The notes beneath the pieces are model-generated. The model saw only the letters and a program-made list of their open reading frames with translations, ran no database searches and had not been told where the DNA came from. A stretch of DNA of 60,253 nt from an uncultured Peptococcaceae bacterium. Lineage in GTDB: Bacteria; Bacillota; Peptococcia; Peptococcales; Peptococcaceae. The stretch spans positions 1 to 60,253 of the forward strand of contig CALJRU010000004.1 in the NCBI GenBank assembly GCA_937976375.1, written 5' to 3'. Shown here piece by piece: positions 42,920-51,711 of the stretch. Numbering within the stretch: position 1 is the stretch's first letter; the number at the start of each line of letters is the position of its first letter. The translations under genes and the position numbers were made by a program.

Positions 42920-42948
42920 ATCATACCACAGCAGCCGCTCGCTGTCAA
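42920..42948 (-). promoter_or_regulatory. infC operon promoter
   Basis: On the minus strand TTGACA (42948-42943), 17-base spacer, TATGAT (42925-42920). Confidence 0.85.
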
Positions 42949-43055
42949 TAATTTTCGCCAGGTTTTTCACCATCACCCGCCGCTCACGGTCTCCCGCGAT
43001 GCACTGCCGTCTCCGCGCCAAGCAGATAAAGAAACGGCAGCGCCGGCACGCCCAA

Positions 43056-43274
43056 CTATTTCTTCCGTTTCTTTTTCACCTGTGGAAATGCACCCACGCA
43101 AACGCCCAGTGCCATTCCCAGGCCCACGCCAGTCGCCAGATTGTCAAAAAGCGAGCCGATCCCGGCGCCAATCGCCAGACCGATGCACAGCCATGTAGCC
43201 AGACGCTGTTCCGTTTGATCGCTCTCATTATCCTCTGCCGGCGACTGTTCGTTTTTTTCCTCGATGGTTTTCAT
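43056..43274 (-). CDS. small membrane protein with Gly-zipper segment
   Basis: 72 residues: an acidic soluble N-terminus (about 30 residues), one or two Gly-rich hydrophobic helices with GxxxG-like spacing (residues ~33-60), and a KKKRKK tail. ATG at 43274 with AAAGGAG. It follows the K+/H+ antiporter by 17 bases in the same direction and is probably its operon partner, perhaps an accessory membrane peptide; function unknown. Confidence 0.7.
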   Translation of the reverse strand: MKTIEEKNEQSPAEDNESDQTEQRLATWLCIGLAIGAGIGSLFDNLATGVGLGMALGVCVGAFPQVKKKRKK

Positions 43275-43291
43275 CTGAACGACTCCTTTCC

Positions 43292-44932
43292 TCACCGCGC
43301 AGCTGCTGCGTGTACGGTCTCATCAGTGTAATTGATCAACAGCCTGTCGCCCAGCTCAATGGTCGTGCTGCCATCAGGGATGATGTACTCGCCGTCGCGC
43401 TGAATCAGCACAATCAACGCATTTGGCCGATGCGGCATCGTCGCAATGGTCATGTTCGGCACATAGTCCTCTTCCTCGATGACCTTCTCCACCAGCGTGA
43501 TATCTGGCGGCGCGTCGCCCTCAATGAGCGCACAGAGAATCAGCACATCGCCCGCCTTGAGCACGGTGTTGCCCTTCGGCACCATCTCCGTCTCGTCACG
43601 ATTGAGGCTGATCAAAATGGAGCCCGGCGGCAAAGTAATGTCCATAACACGCTTATTGACCCAATCATGATCCGGCGTGATCTCAAACTGGATAAAGTTG
43701 ACCGGTGTTTCGTCCACATAGTCGGTGAAGGTTTTGAAAACGTTGCCGCCTTCGTCGATCATATTCAGTTTCTTCGCCACCAGCGGCAGCAGCGAGCCCT
43801 GAAAAGCGATTGAGAACAGCACCACGCCAAAAACAATGTGGAACATATCGTTCTCCATCTCCACCGGATAAATCACCGCGATGATCGCAAACACCACAGA
43901 TGCTGCCCCGCGCAAGCCTGCGAAGGACACCAGCACTCGCCGTGCCAAACTGCCGCCGAACGGCCGCATCAGCACGTGTGTCACCAATGGGCGCGCCACA
44001 AACGTCAAAAACAGCGCAATCGCCAGTGCCTGCGGCAGCACCGCCAACAGACGGGACGGAAACGACAAGAGCCCCAACAGGAAGAACAGCATCGAATCGA
44101 GAATGCCCGTCACCCCGTCAAAGAACGGCACCAGCGTGCGGCGTTCCGGCAGCACACTGTTGCCCAATAAGAGCCCTACAATGTACACACTCAAAAAGCC
44201 TGTGCCGCCCAGCGCCTGCGGCAATGCGTAGCCAAACAGCGCCACTGCCACAATGAAAATTGTCTGTGCTTCAGCATAATGAAACATGTCGCGCGACAAT
44301 GCCCAATGTGCCAGAAAACCAATGCCAAAACCGAACACCAGCCCCAAAATCAGCTGTGTGGCAAACATGGTACCGATTTCACCAGCAGTAATGCCGCCGC
44401 CCATAGCCGTTAAGAGAATGATCGTCAGCATGTAGGCAAAAGGGTCATTGGAACCGCTTTCCACTTCCAAGAGCGACGCCGTGTTTTCTTTCAGCGCCAG
44501 ATTGCGGGAACGCAATACCGAGAACACCGATGCTGCATCGGTGGACGACAGCAGCGCCCCGCAGAGCAGCCCTTCCAGCATCGGCATGCCCAGCACATAG
44601 TAGCAAAACAATCCCACCAAGCCAGCGGTGGCCACAGTGCCCAGGCTCGACAAGAGGATCGCCATGCCAGCCACCGGCTTTGCCGCCTTCCAGCTTGTCC
44701 CAAAGCCGCCGTAAAACATGATGATGGCCAGTGCCACCGTGCTCAGTTCCTCGGCAAAGCGATAATCATCAAAAGGAATGTTCAAAAGCCCGTCCGAACC
44801 AAAGACCATCCCCAAAACAATAAACGCCAGCAGCGAGGGAATACCAATGCGCACCGTTACTTTTTTCAAAATCGTACACACCAAAAGCACCAGTGCAATG
44901 AACAGCATGAGAATAGGCAACGATACTTCCAT
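43292..44932 (-). CDS. CPA-type K+/H+ antiporter with cytoplasmic regulatory domain
   Basis: 546 residues. About twelve membrane segments over the first ~390 residues with the conserved GSNDP motif near residue 155, then a C-terminal TrkA-C-like domain (DVLILCALIEGDAPPDITLVEKVI) and a second tail domain (VLIQRDGEYIIPDGST). This matches the NhaP2/CvrA potassium-proton antiporters. Exports K+ in exchange for H+. RBS AAGGAGG. Extended -10 candidate TGGTAGAAT around 44992. Confidence 0.88.
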   Translation of the reverse strand: MEVSLPILMLFIALVLLVCTILKKVTVRIGIPSLLAFIVLGMVFGSDGLLNIPFDDYRFAEELSTVALAIIMFYGGFGTSWKAAKPVAGMAILLSSLGTVATAGLVGLFCYYVLGMPMLEGLLCGALLSSTDAASVFSVLRSRNLALKENTASLLEVESGSNDPFAYMLTIILLTAMGGGITAGEIGTMFATQLILGLVFGFGIGFLAHWALSRDMFHYAEAQTIFIVAVALFGYALPQALGGTGFLSVYIVGLLLGNSVLPERRTLVPFFDGVTGILDSMLFFLLGLLSFPSRLLAVLPQALAIALFLTFVARPLVTHVLMRPFGGSLARRVLVSFAGLRGAASVVFAIIAVIYPVEMENDMFHIVFGVVLFSIAFQGSLLPLVAKKLNMIDEGGNVFKTFTDYVDETPVNFIQFEITPDHDWVNKRVMDITLPPGSILISLNRDETEMVPKGNTVLKAGDVLILCALIEGDAPPDITLVEKVIEEEDYVPNMTIATMPHRPNALIVLIQRDGEYIIPDGSTTIELGDRLLINYTDETVHAAAAR

Positions 44933-45273
44933 ACAATTCCTCCTTCGTTTTTATGATGAGCGGCCAAGACCGCAAAATGATCTAGCACTTTATTCTACCA
45001 TAAAAACGCTGTGCCTCGCCACTTTTGCCGCCTATTTTTACCCAATGCCGAAAACCTCCTGCAAACTCAGGCATCAAAGCCGCCATAAAAAAGCGCTCCC
45101 ATGGTGCGAGCGCAAAGTTATTCTCGAGCAACTTCGTCCGATTCGGCAGTTTTTTTGACCCATTTCCGCCTTACGCAATCTTTAGCGGTCCAGTATTGTA
45201 TAGCTAACCTTAGCTTAAATTGAGCTTAAACTTTTCGCAGCCATCGGCTGCGTCCAAAACAAGGAGGATGATT
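44933..45273. promoter_or_regulatory. divergent region, antiporter / giant SLH gene, with direct repeats
   Basis: Contains a leftward hairpin GCGCTC/GAGCGC with a T-run (45085-45113, see below) and a set of direct repeats of AGCT(T)AA starting at 45202, 45212 and 45223, which read on the minus strand as TTTAAG-N5-TTTAAG-N5-TTAGC. The 11-base period resembles OmpR/PhoP tandem binding sites. The plus-strand promoter itself was not clear. Confidence 0.5.
45085..45113 (-). terminator. leftward terminator-like hairpin upstream of the antiporter
   Basis: GCGCTC/GAGCGC stem followed by six U on the minus strand. It is upstream of the antiporter gene, so it would be a leader attenuator or end an antisense transcript. 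Confidence 0.45.
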
Positions 45274-48200
45274 ATGTACAAACCTAAGAAAGCCATTGCT
45301 GCGGTCTGCGCAGCGGCGATCCTGATGAGCCCGACCGGCGCCCTGGGCGCTTCAGCAGCAGATTACGCAGATTTTCCCAACGATTGGTCGTCGGCAGCGC
45401 TGACCCGCGCCATCGACAACGGCCTGCTCGGCGGCGTAGGCGAGGGCCGCATTGCACCGCAGGGCCTGCTCACCCGCGCCCAGATGGCCGCCATCATCAA
45501 CCGCGCCTTTGCAAGCAGCGCCAAAGCTGCCCTCGATGGTTACAGCGACGTAAGCAGCGATGCCTGGTACCGTGACGACATGGCCAAAGCCGTGCAGATG
45601 GGCACCTTTGCCGGCGCCGGCAGCGGCATGCTGGAACCTGAGCGCGCCATCACCCGTGAAGAAGCCTTCTCCGTGCTGGCACGCGCCTTTGCCTTAAAAG
45701 ACGGCGACGCCAAGGCGCTGACTGCCTTCAGTGACAGCGACAGCGTCTCCAGCTGGGCAAAAGGCACCGTCGCTGCCATGGTCGGCGGCGGTTACGTCAA
45801 CGGCAGCGACGGCGCGCGCCTGAATCCGAAAGCCTCCATCACCCGCGCCGAGTTTGCCGCCGTCATGAGCAACCTTGTGGCACAGTACATCGATGCCGCG
45901 ACGGTGCCAAAGGACGGCGGCGTCATTGACGGGAACGTCATTGTGCGCCAAAGTGACGCCAACCTCTCCGGCCTGACCATCAAAGGCGATGTCATCGTCG
46001 CTGACACCGCCGACACCGTGCAGCTGGATAAAGTCACTGCGGAAGGGCGCATCGTCGTACGCGGCGCCTCAAAGAAACTGACATTGGACAACGTCAACGC
46101 CAAAGGCGTGGTCGTCAACAACCCAAACCGTGCCGCTGTACTCAGCGCCACGAACGGTGATCTGGGCACCGTCACCGTGCAGAGCGATGTCACATTGGCT
46201 GCAGGCAGCCTAGACACCGTGCAGGTGGATAAAACCGCCCATGTCAAAGTCGACAAAGAAGCCGCCATCAAGCAGCTGACCGCCTCCGCTGAGCGCGTCA
46301 CCATCGACGGCGACGGCAGCGTTGAAAAAGTCGCCGCCAACGCCAACAACGTCACCGTTTTAACGAAAGGCAGCACCGTCACAGCCGCCAAAGGCACCAG
46401 CGGTATCATGGCCGGTGACAGCGCTGTGGCTGCTGGTGAATCAGCCACCGTGGATAAACTGCCTGCCAAAGATCCAGATGGCACTTCCGGCGCCACCAAA
46501 AAGACCGCCAAGGAAAAAGAAAAAACCAAGGCGGACGCTGATAAAACACAGGACAGAACCCTTGCCAGCGACAACGGCAAAAAGCCTGCCGCTAAGCCAG
46601 ACGGCACCTCCAGTGCCACCAAAAAGCACCATGAAACGCATGCTAAAGACAACACAGGCGAAAACGAAAAAGCTGGCGGTCAAAGCGGTACCAGCACAAG
46701 CACCACCACACCTGGCACCGACAACACCGCCACAACAGCCACCACGGAAGCCCCCGTCTCCGCCACGCTGGTCAACACCGAAGCCACCAAGCTCGTAGAT
46801 CTCGGCTGGTGCCAGTATGTGACGGTGCAATTCACTGACGGTCACAGCCTCAAAGACTGCACCTTGACCATCGACGGCACCGACGTGAGCAAGGCCTTCA
46901 CCCCGATCAGCGACGATGGCAGCCTCGTGAAATGGGAAATCACCGCGCTGAACCCAGCCCAGCTCACCGTCAAAAGCGGCGACGCTGCACAAACCGTAGC
47001 CCTTTCTGACAACGCCAGCCCAACCGCACCGGCAGTGCACGGCATCACAGCGCCAGACTACATCATCGCCCACGGCACCCTCTCTACCTGGGACTATCAC
47101 CTGACCAACTATGACGACAAAGGCCAGGTGCGCGTGGACCCGGCGAAAACCACCTTCAGCATCAGCGGCAAGGCCAAAAGCGATGCCCCAGCCTTCTTCA
47201 GTCCGGCAGCGGAACGCAGCGACAATGGCAGCGGCAGCGTGCTGCTGGAATTCTCCCAGAGAAGCGACGCCGACCGCGCCTGGTTTGCAGCTGTGCCGGA
47301 AAACACCAGCGGCACCGTGCAGCTGGTTGCCTTCAATGAAAACAAAAACACCCTCAACGACAACCTGGCCTACACGAAAAACGGCGACAGCACCATCAAC
47401 ATCGCCCTGGGCCAGAAGAACTTCACCGAAAACGGGCGCTACTATGTGCGCGTCAATGCCGACGGCCACGACCCGGCGCTGGTGCCAATTCACGTGGTCA
47501 ACGCCCTGGCGCCGGTGCTGCAGCTGGATGGCAGCGGCACCTATACCTCCGGTGTCAACGCCCATTTCAAGATTCTCAACATGACCTACGGCGTCACCAA
47601 CCCAGCCTACGCCGCCGAGCTCACCCGCCCGGACGGCAGCACCGTGGAACTGGAAATGATCCGCGACTGGTACCAAATCGGCGACTCCTTCGTGCTCTAT
47701 AACGATGTCAAGGCCGAAAACGGACGCAACAACCTGCCGAACAACGGCACCTACACCCTCACCGTTCATGCCAACGGCTTCAAAGACATGAGCACCACCT
47801 TCACCGTCACTGGCGGCGAAGAAGCGCCAGTGGCAAGAACAAGCCGCGCCATCCGCAGTCTGGATGCACGCTCCAGCGCCACTTCTGTAGTGCCTGGCGG
47901 CGGCACTGGCAGCAGCGGCGGTGGCGGCGGATTGGGCATTTCCGCAAATCTGAAATTTGACGCCGATCTGCTCATCAACGCCGAACTGCTCGACAAGCTC
48001 GGCCTCGCCAACGACGCCGCCAAAGGCATCGTCGGCCGCTGGCACAACGACATGTCCGGCTACGACACCGCCTGGACCAGCGACGGCACTGCCTACAACT
48101 GGCGCGACTACATCACCGCTGTAAGCACCGCCCGCGCCGCTGGCAGCTACCTCTCCTTCGCCGACTACACCGAAGACGCCCGCTGGGAAACCCGCAACAA

Positions 48201-50694
48201 ACCGTCCACGGTGAAATCGGTGCTCGAAGACAACCTCCTCGGTGATGTTCAAAGCAACGGCACCTGGGTCGGCCAGCAGACACCGGAAGTCATGCTGGTA
48301 GATGCTGACGGCAAGGCCATCACCGCCGTGCCAAAAGGTGAGGACATCCATCTCAAAGCCAGCGATGCCGGCTATTTCAAAAAGCTGAACAGCATCAACA
48401 TCAACAAATGGCCGATGGACCTCGACAACAAATATTACCACATCGACGGTGACACCCTCACCATCGACCACGAAGCGCTCGGCCTTCTGCCTGCGGATGA
48501 AAACACCATCACCCTCTATGCCGACGGCTTCCGCGCCAAACAGCTGAGCGTGCGCTACACCCGTAATCTGGAAACGGGCCTCTCCGGCCCCGGCGACGTC
48601 ACCCGCGGCAATCAAGTGCGCATGACGGTGGAAGGGTCAAAAGGCGACTTCCTCAACCACCTCACCACCGTCACCGTCTACAAACCAAGCGGCGAAACCC
48701 GCGGCGTCTATCCGCGCGGCGCTGGCAGCTACGACGACAACTACTACACCATCAGCAAAAACAACGTGCTGACCATTGTCGACAACGACGGCACCCTCTT
48801 CAACGAAGACGGCCGCTACACCATCAGCCTCGACGCCCAGTATTACAACCGCCTCACCACCCAGCCATTTGTGGTCAGCGGCGAAAAGAAGGCGACACCA
48901 CAGCCAACCGCCACCACCAAAAATAGCGACGGCAACTATGTGCTCACCTTTGACAGCGCAGCCGCCGACTGGGGCAACAATCTCAGCGCCGTCAGCGTCA
49001 ACAGCAAAGCCTACGGCCCAGCTGCTGATCTTTCCGAGCTGAACAAGCGCGAATACCGCTGGAGCGTCAATGCCACCGGCGGCTACGACCTCACTCTCCA
49101 GGACAAGGACTTCAACAAGGAAGACAACAGCGTCACACTCTCCGCCACCGGCTACAACGACGCCACCTTCCATGTCGCCAAGGACGCCAAAACCAGCGAC
49201 AGCGCCGCCAGCACACCAACCGTCGCCGAAGCGCCAGCAGCACCAGCGCCATCCTTCCCAGACAACGGCACCGTGCTGCTGACCTTCAATGAGGTAAACA
49301 GCACCTGGCAGGACAAGCTCACTGCCATCAGTGTCAACGGCACCACCTACAGCCTCTTTGACGCCCTCCTCGGCACCCCAGGTGACAACCAGTATCAGTG
49401 GCAGGACAACGGCACCGGCAAAAACGCCCTCTACCTCAACAAGAGTGCCTTCAAGACCGGCGACAACATCGTCACCCTCTCGGCCGATGGCTACAAAGAC
49501 ATGATTGTCAGCGTCAGCATCGCCAAAGAAGCCACGCCGGAACCACCAGCGCCGCCTGCTCCGCCAGTAACGACGGAAGCAAAAGGTGTGCCAGTTGTCA
49601 GCTATGGCGTTGGCGGCGGCTACAGCTATATCTACTTCGACAAGGATGGGCACCATTCGAAAGAAGCAGAAGCCTATGCAAAAGCTGTGACCAGCGTGTC
49701 GGTCAATGACACCGACTTTGAAAAAGTCGGCTACTACTACCCAGATCCAAAAGAATACGTCGTCAGCACCAGCGGAACGAAGTACATCGCTTTCAAAGAC
49801 AGCACCTTCAAAGGCAAAGACACCACCGTCGTCATCAAGGCCAAAGGCTACAAGGACCTGAGCCTCACCGTGGACAAAGACGGCGAACTCACCCTCAACG
49901 ACACCGCCTCTGCGCCTAAAGCCGCACCGGAAGACCCATCAACCAGCATCACAGAAGAGGCAACGCCGGAAACATCAACGACGCCTGTGCCAGCAACGCC
50001 AGCGCCTGAAACAAAGGATGTGCCAACCGTCAGCTACGGCAGCAGCAGCGGCTCCAGCTACTTCTACTTTGACCGCGACGGTCAAAAACCAGAAGCCGCC
50101 CAGGCATATGTCAATGCCGTGACCAGCGTATCCATCAACGACGTCGACTTTGAAAAAGTGTCCTATTACCATCTGGGCACAACAGAATACATGGCAAGCA
50201 GCAGCGGCCAATATAAATACCTCTTTTTCAATGGCAGCGTCTTCAGCGGCAAAAATGCCAAAGTCGTCATCAAAGCCGACGGCTACAAAGACCTGACCTT
50301 CACCGTGAGCAAAGATGGTCAAATTTCTTTTGACGATACTGCATCCGCAGCCACCGTCGAAACCACAGAAGCACCAACCATGCCGGAAGGACCAACTGTG
50401 CAGAAAGAGTATGGCGCATGGTTCTACACCCTGAAATTTGCCAACGGTGACCATACCGCTGCTTATCTCTCGGACGACAGCTTCACCCTCACCGTCAATG
50501 GTACGAAATACGAAAAATCCGATGTCGATTTCCTCAACAACGATGAGTTCCACATCGACACCAGCGACAACACCCTGATGCTGCACGACAGCAGCTTCAC
50601 CACAAACGGCAACACCACCGTCACCATCCACGTCGACGGCTACCAGGACCGCGTCCTCACCATCGACCGGAATGGTGCCTTGATCAACGCTTAA
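45274..50694 (+). CDS. giant SLH-anchored surface protein with tandem HID-like repeats
   Basis: 1806 residues. Signal peptide (residues 1-~29, cleavage near ASA). Three SLH domains at about 31-79, 90-139 and 152-202 (motifs TRAQM, TREEA, TRAEF). A beta-solenoid-like repeat region (~219-376; short V/I/T strands each with DG-type turns), then a Lys/Thr/Glu linker (~386-500) with repeats of PDGTS-ATKK, a central beta region, a Gly linker near 877-888, then about six modules from ~1109 to the end. These have the W-x-(N/D)-x-L-(T/S)-A-(V/I)-S-V-N-(G/S) and GYKD patterns of the Shr-type hemoglobin-interacting (HID) domain; copies 4 and 5 are near-duplicates. Surface adhesin or heme/host-protein binder is the best guess. 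RBS AAGGAGG, start at 45274. Confidence 0.82.
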   Translation: MYKPKKAIAAVCAAAILMSPTGALGASAADYADFPNDWSSAALTRAIDNGLLGGVGEGRIAPQGLLTRAQMAAIINRAFASSAKAALDGYSDVSSDAWYRDDMAKAVQMGTFAGAGSGMLEPERAITREEAFSVLARAFALKDGDAKALTAFSDSDSVSSWAKGTVAAMVGGGYVNGSDGARLNPKASITRAEFAAVMSNLVAQYIDAATVPKDGGVIDGNVIVRQSDANLSGLTIKGDVIVADTADTVQLDKVTAEGRIVVRGASKKLTLDNVNAKGVVVNNPNRAAVLSATNGDLGTVTVQSDVTLAAGSLDTVQVDKTAHVKVDKEAAIKQLTASAERVTIDGDGSVEKVAANANNVTVLTKGSTVTAAKGTSGIMAGDSAVAAGESATVDKLPAKDPDGTSGATKKTAKEKEKTKADADKTQDRTLASDNGKKPAAKPDGTSSATKKHHETHAKDNTGENEKAGGQSGTSTSTTTPGTDNTATTATTEAPVSATLVNTEATKLVDLGWCQYVTVQFTDGHSLKDCTLTIDGTDVSKAFTPISDDGSLVKWEITALNPAQLTVKSGDAAQTVALSDNASPTAPAVHGITAPDYIIAHGTLSTWDYHLTNYDDKGQVRVDPAKTTFSISGKAKSDAPAFFSPAAERSDNGSGSVLLEFSQRSDADRAWFAAVPENTSGTVQLVAFNENKNTLNDNLAYTKNGDSTINIALGQKNFTENGRYYVRVNADGHDPALVPIHVVNALAPVLQLDGSGTYTSGVNAHFKILNMTYGVTNPAYAAELTRPDGSTVELEMIRDWYQIGDSFVLYNDVKAENGRNNLPNNGTYTLTVHANGFKDMSTTFTVTGGEEAPVARTSRAIRSLDARSSATSVVPGGGTGSSGGGGGLGISANLKFDADLLINAELLDKLGLANDAAKGIVGRWHNDMSGYDTAWTSDGTAYNWRDYITAVSTARAAGSYLSFADYTEDARWETRNKPSTVKSVLEDNLLGDVQSNGTWVGQQTPEVMLVDADGKAITAVPKGEDIHLKASDAGYFKKLNSININKWPMDLDNKYYHIDGDTLTIDHEALGLLPADENTITLYADGFRAKQLSVRYTRNLETGLSGPGDVTRGNQVRMTVEGSKGDFLNHLTTVTVYKPSGETRGVYPRGAGSYDDNYYTISKNNVLTIVDNDGTLFNEDGRYTISLDAQYYNRLTTQPFVVSGEKKATPQPTATTKNSDGNYVLTFDSAAADWGNNLSAVSVNSKAYGPAADLSELNKREYRWSVNATGGYDLTLQDKDFNKEDNSVTLSATGYNDATFHVAKDAKTSDSAASTPTVAEAPAAPAPSFPDNGTVLLTFNEVNSTWQDKLTAISVNGTTYSLFDALLGTPGDNQYQWQDNGTGKNALYLNKSAFKTGDNIVTLSADGYKDMIVSVSIAKEATPEPPAPPAPPVTTEAKGVPVVSYGVGGGYSYIYFDKDGHHSKEAEAYAKAVTSVSVNDTDFEKVGYYYPDPKEYVVSTSGTKYIAFKDSTFKGKDTTVVIKAKGYKDLSLTVDKDGELTLNDTASAPKAAPEDPSTSITEEATPETSTTPVPATPAPETKDVPTVSYGSSSGSSYFYFDRDGQKPEAAQAYVNAVTSVSINDVDFEKVSYYHLGTTEYMASSSGQYKYLFFNGSVFSGKNAKVVIKADGYKDLTFTVSKDGQISFDDTASAATVETTEAPTMPEGPTVQKEYGAWFYTLKFANGDHTAAYLSDDSFTLTVNGTKYEKSDVDFLNNDEFHIDTSDNTLMLHDSSFTTNGNTTVTIHVDGYQDRVLTIDRNGALINA

Positions 50695-50721
50695 TTCCTT
50701 TATACTTTTTCCTTCTTATGC

Positions 50722-50770
50722 AGAACACCCCCGCGCCAGGCCCAAGCCCAGCGCGGGGGTGTTCTGTTTC
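50722..50770. terminator. bidirectional terminator after the giant SLH gene
   Basis: AGAACACCCCCGCGC/GCGCGGGGGTGTTCT hairpin; T-run follows on the plus strand. Confidence 0.85.
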
Positions 50771-50825
50771 TCTCCCGCCGTCATAACCTGCAACAAATCG
50801 CAAAATAATCAAGATTTGTCGCACA

Positions 50826-50855
50826 TAAAAACGCGCGCCGCACACAGCGCGCGTT
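50826..50855 (-). terminator. terminator of the TauE-like gene
   Basis: AACGCGCG/CGCGCGTT hairpin with U-run on the minus strand, directly after the stop. Confidence 0.85.
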
Positions 50856-50859
50856 GATT

Positions 50860-51609
50860 TTATGCCATAATGCCTTCCACCACCTGCCAAAGCAGCGAAG
50901 CCGCCGAAAAGAGCAGCACCACATTGACCAGCTGCTGGAAAAAGCTGGTGTTCATGCGCTGCACCAGCCAGGTGCTGAGACGCAGCGCCACAAGCACCGC
51001 CGCCAGCCCAACGATCATATAAGGCAGCCGCGCCATCGTGTAGGAACCGGCGAACACATGCGCCAGGCAGGTGAACCCCATCGAAAACGTGCCGCAGCCA
51101 AACTGCATCACGCGAAACATCTGCTTGTCGCGATAGCGGTTGCGCGTGTAGATGACCGTCAGCGGACCGCCGCAGCCAAACGCGCCGGAAATAATGCCGG
51201 AACACACCAAGAGCAGCTTGTGCCAAGGCCGCTCGTGAAACGTTGTTTTTGCCTTGCCGCGATGGTTTTCAATAAGCCCCTTGATGGCAGTAAACGCAAC
51301 AAAAATGCCCAGCACGCCTTTCAACGCCAGCTCCGGCAGATATTGCAGCGAAAAAAAACCAATCGGCATGCCAATGATGATAAACAGCAAAATATGTGCC
51401 AGCTCACGCCAATGAATCTCGCGCCGCACACGAAATGCCTGCACGCCCGACTGCAGCGCCGCAAACAGCACCAGCATCGACACCGTCAGCTCCAACGGCA
51501 TGAACATGCTCAACAGCGGCAGCGCAATCACATTCGCCGCAAAGCCAATCAGCCCCGCCATCGTCATCGCCAAAAGCATCACCGCACCATACAGCACCAG
51601 TGTTACCAT
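50860..51609 (-). CDS. TauE/SafE-family sulfite/organosulfonate permease-like protein
   Basis: 249 residues and about seven to eight membrane segments with the internal repeat motif GFAANVIALPLL and GCGGPLTVIYTRNR characteristic of the TauE/SafE family. These proteins export sulfite, sulfolactate or other anions, but many members have unknown substrates. ATG 51609 is used; an upstream extension is possible. Flanked by terminators, so monocistronic. Confidence 0.82.
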   Translation of the reverse strand: MVTLVLYGAVMLLAMTMAGLIGFAANVIALPLLSMFMPLELTVSMLVLFAALQSGVQAFRVRREIHWRELAHILLFIIIGMPIGFFSLQYLPELALKGVLGIFVAFTAIKGLIENHRGKAKTTFHERPWHKLLLVCSGIISGAFGCGGPLTVIYTRNRYRDKQMFRVMQFGCGTFSMGFTCLAHVFAGSYTMARLPYMIVGLAAVLVALRLSTWLVQRMNTSFFQQLVNVVLLFSAASLLWQVVEGIMA

Positions 51610-51670
51610 TCTTCCATCGCTCCCCTTTTTCTCATAGAGCACCATTATACCACAGTCACCATCGCTGCGC

Positions 51671-51705
51671 ACAAAAAAGCGCGCCTCCTGCTGGAGACAC
51701 GCTTG
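51671..51705 (-). terminator. terminator of the ABC exporter gene
   Basis: AAGCG-CCTCC/GGAG-CGCTT hairpin with U-run on the minus strand following the stop at 51712. Confidence 0.8.
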
Positions 51706-51711
51706 TGCTTC

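Noticed and set aside
42809..43021. Small minus-strand frame in the infC leader
   Set aside because: It spans the promoter and leader terminator and has no ribosome site; better explained as leader RNA.
46441..48615. Long minus-strand open frame (more than 700 codons) inside the giant SLH gene
   Set aside because: Caused by the strong GCC/ACC codon bias of the plus-strand gene; its translation is low-complexity, with no ribosome site or domain.
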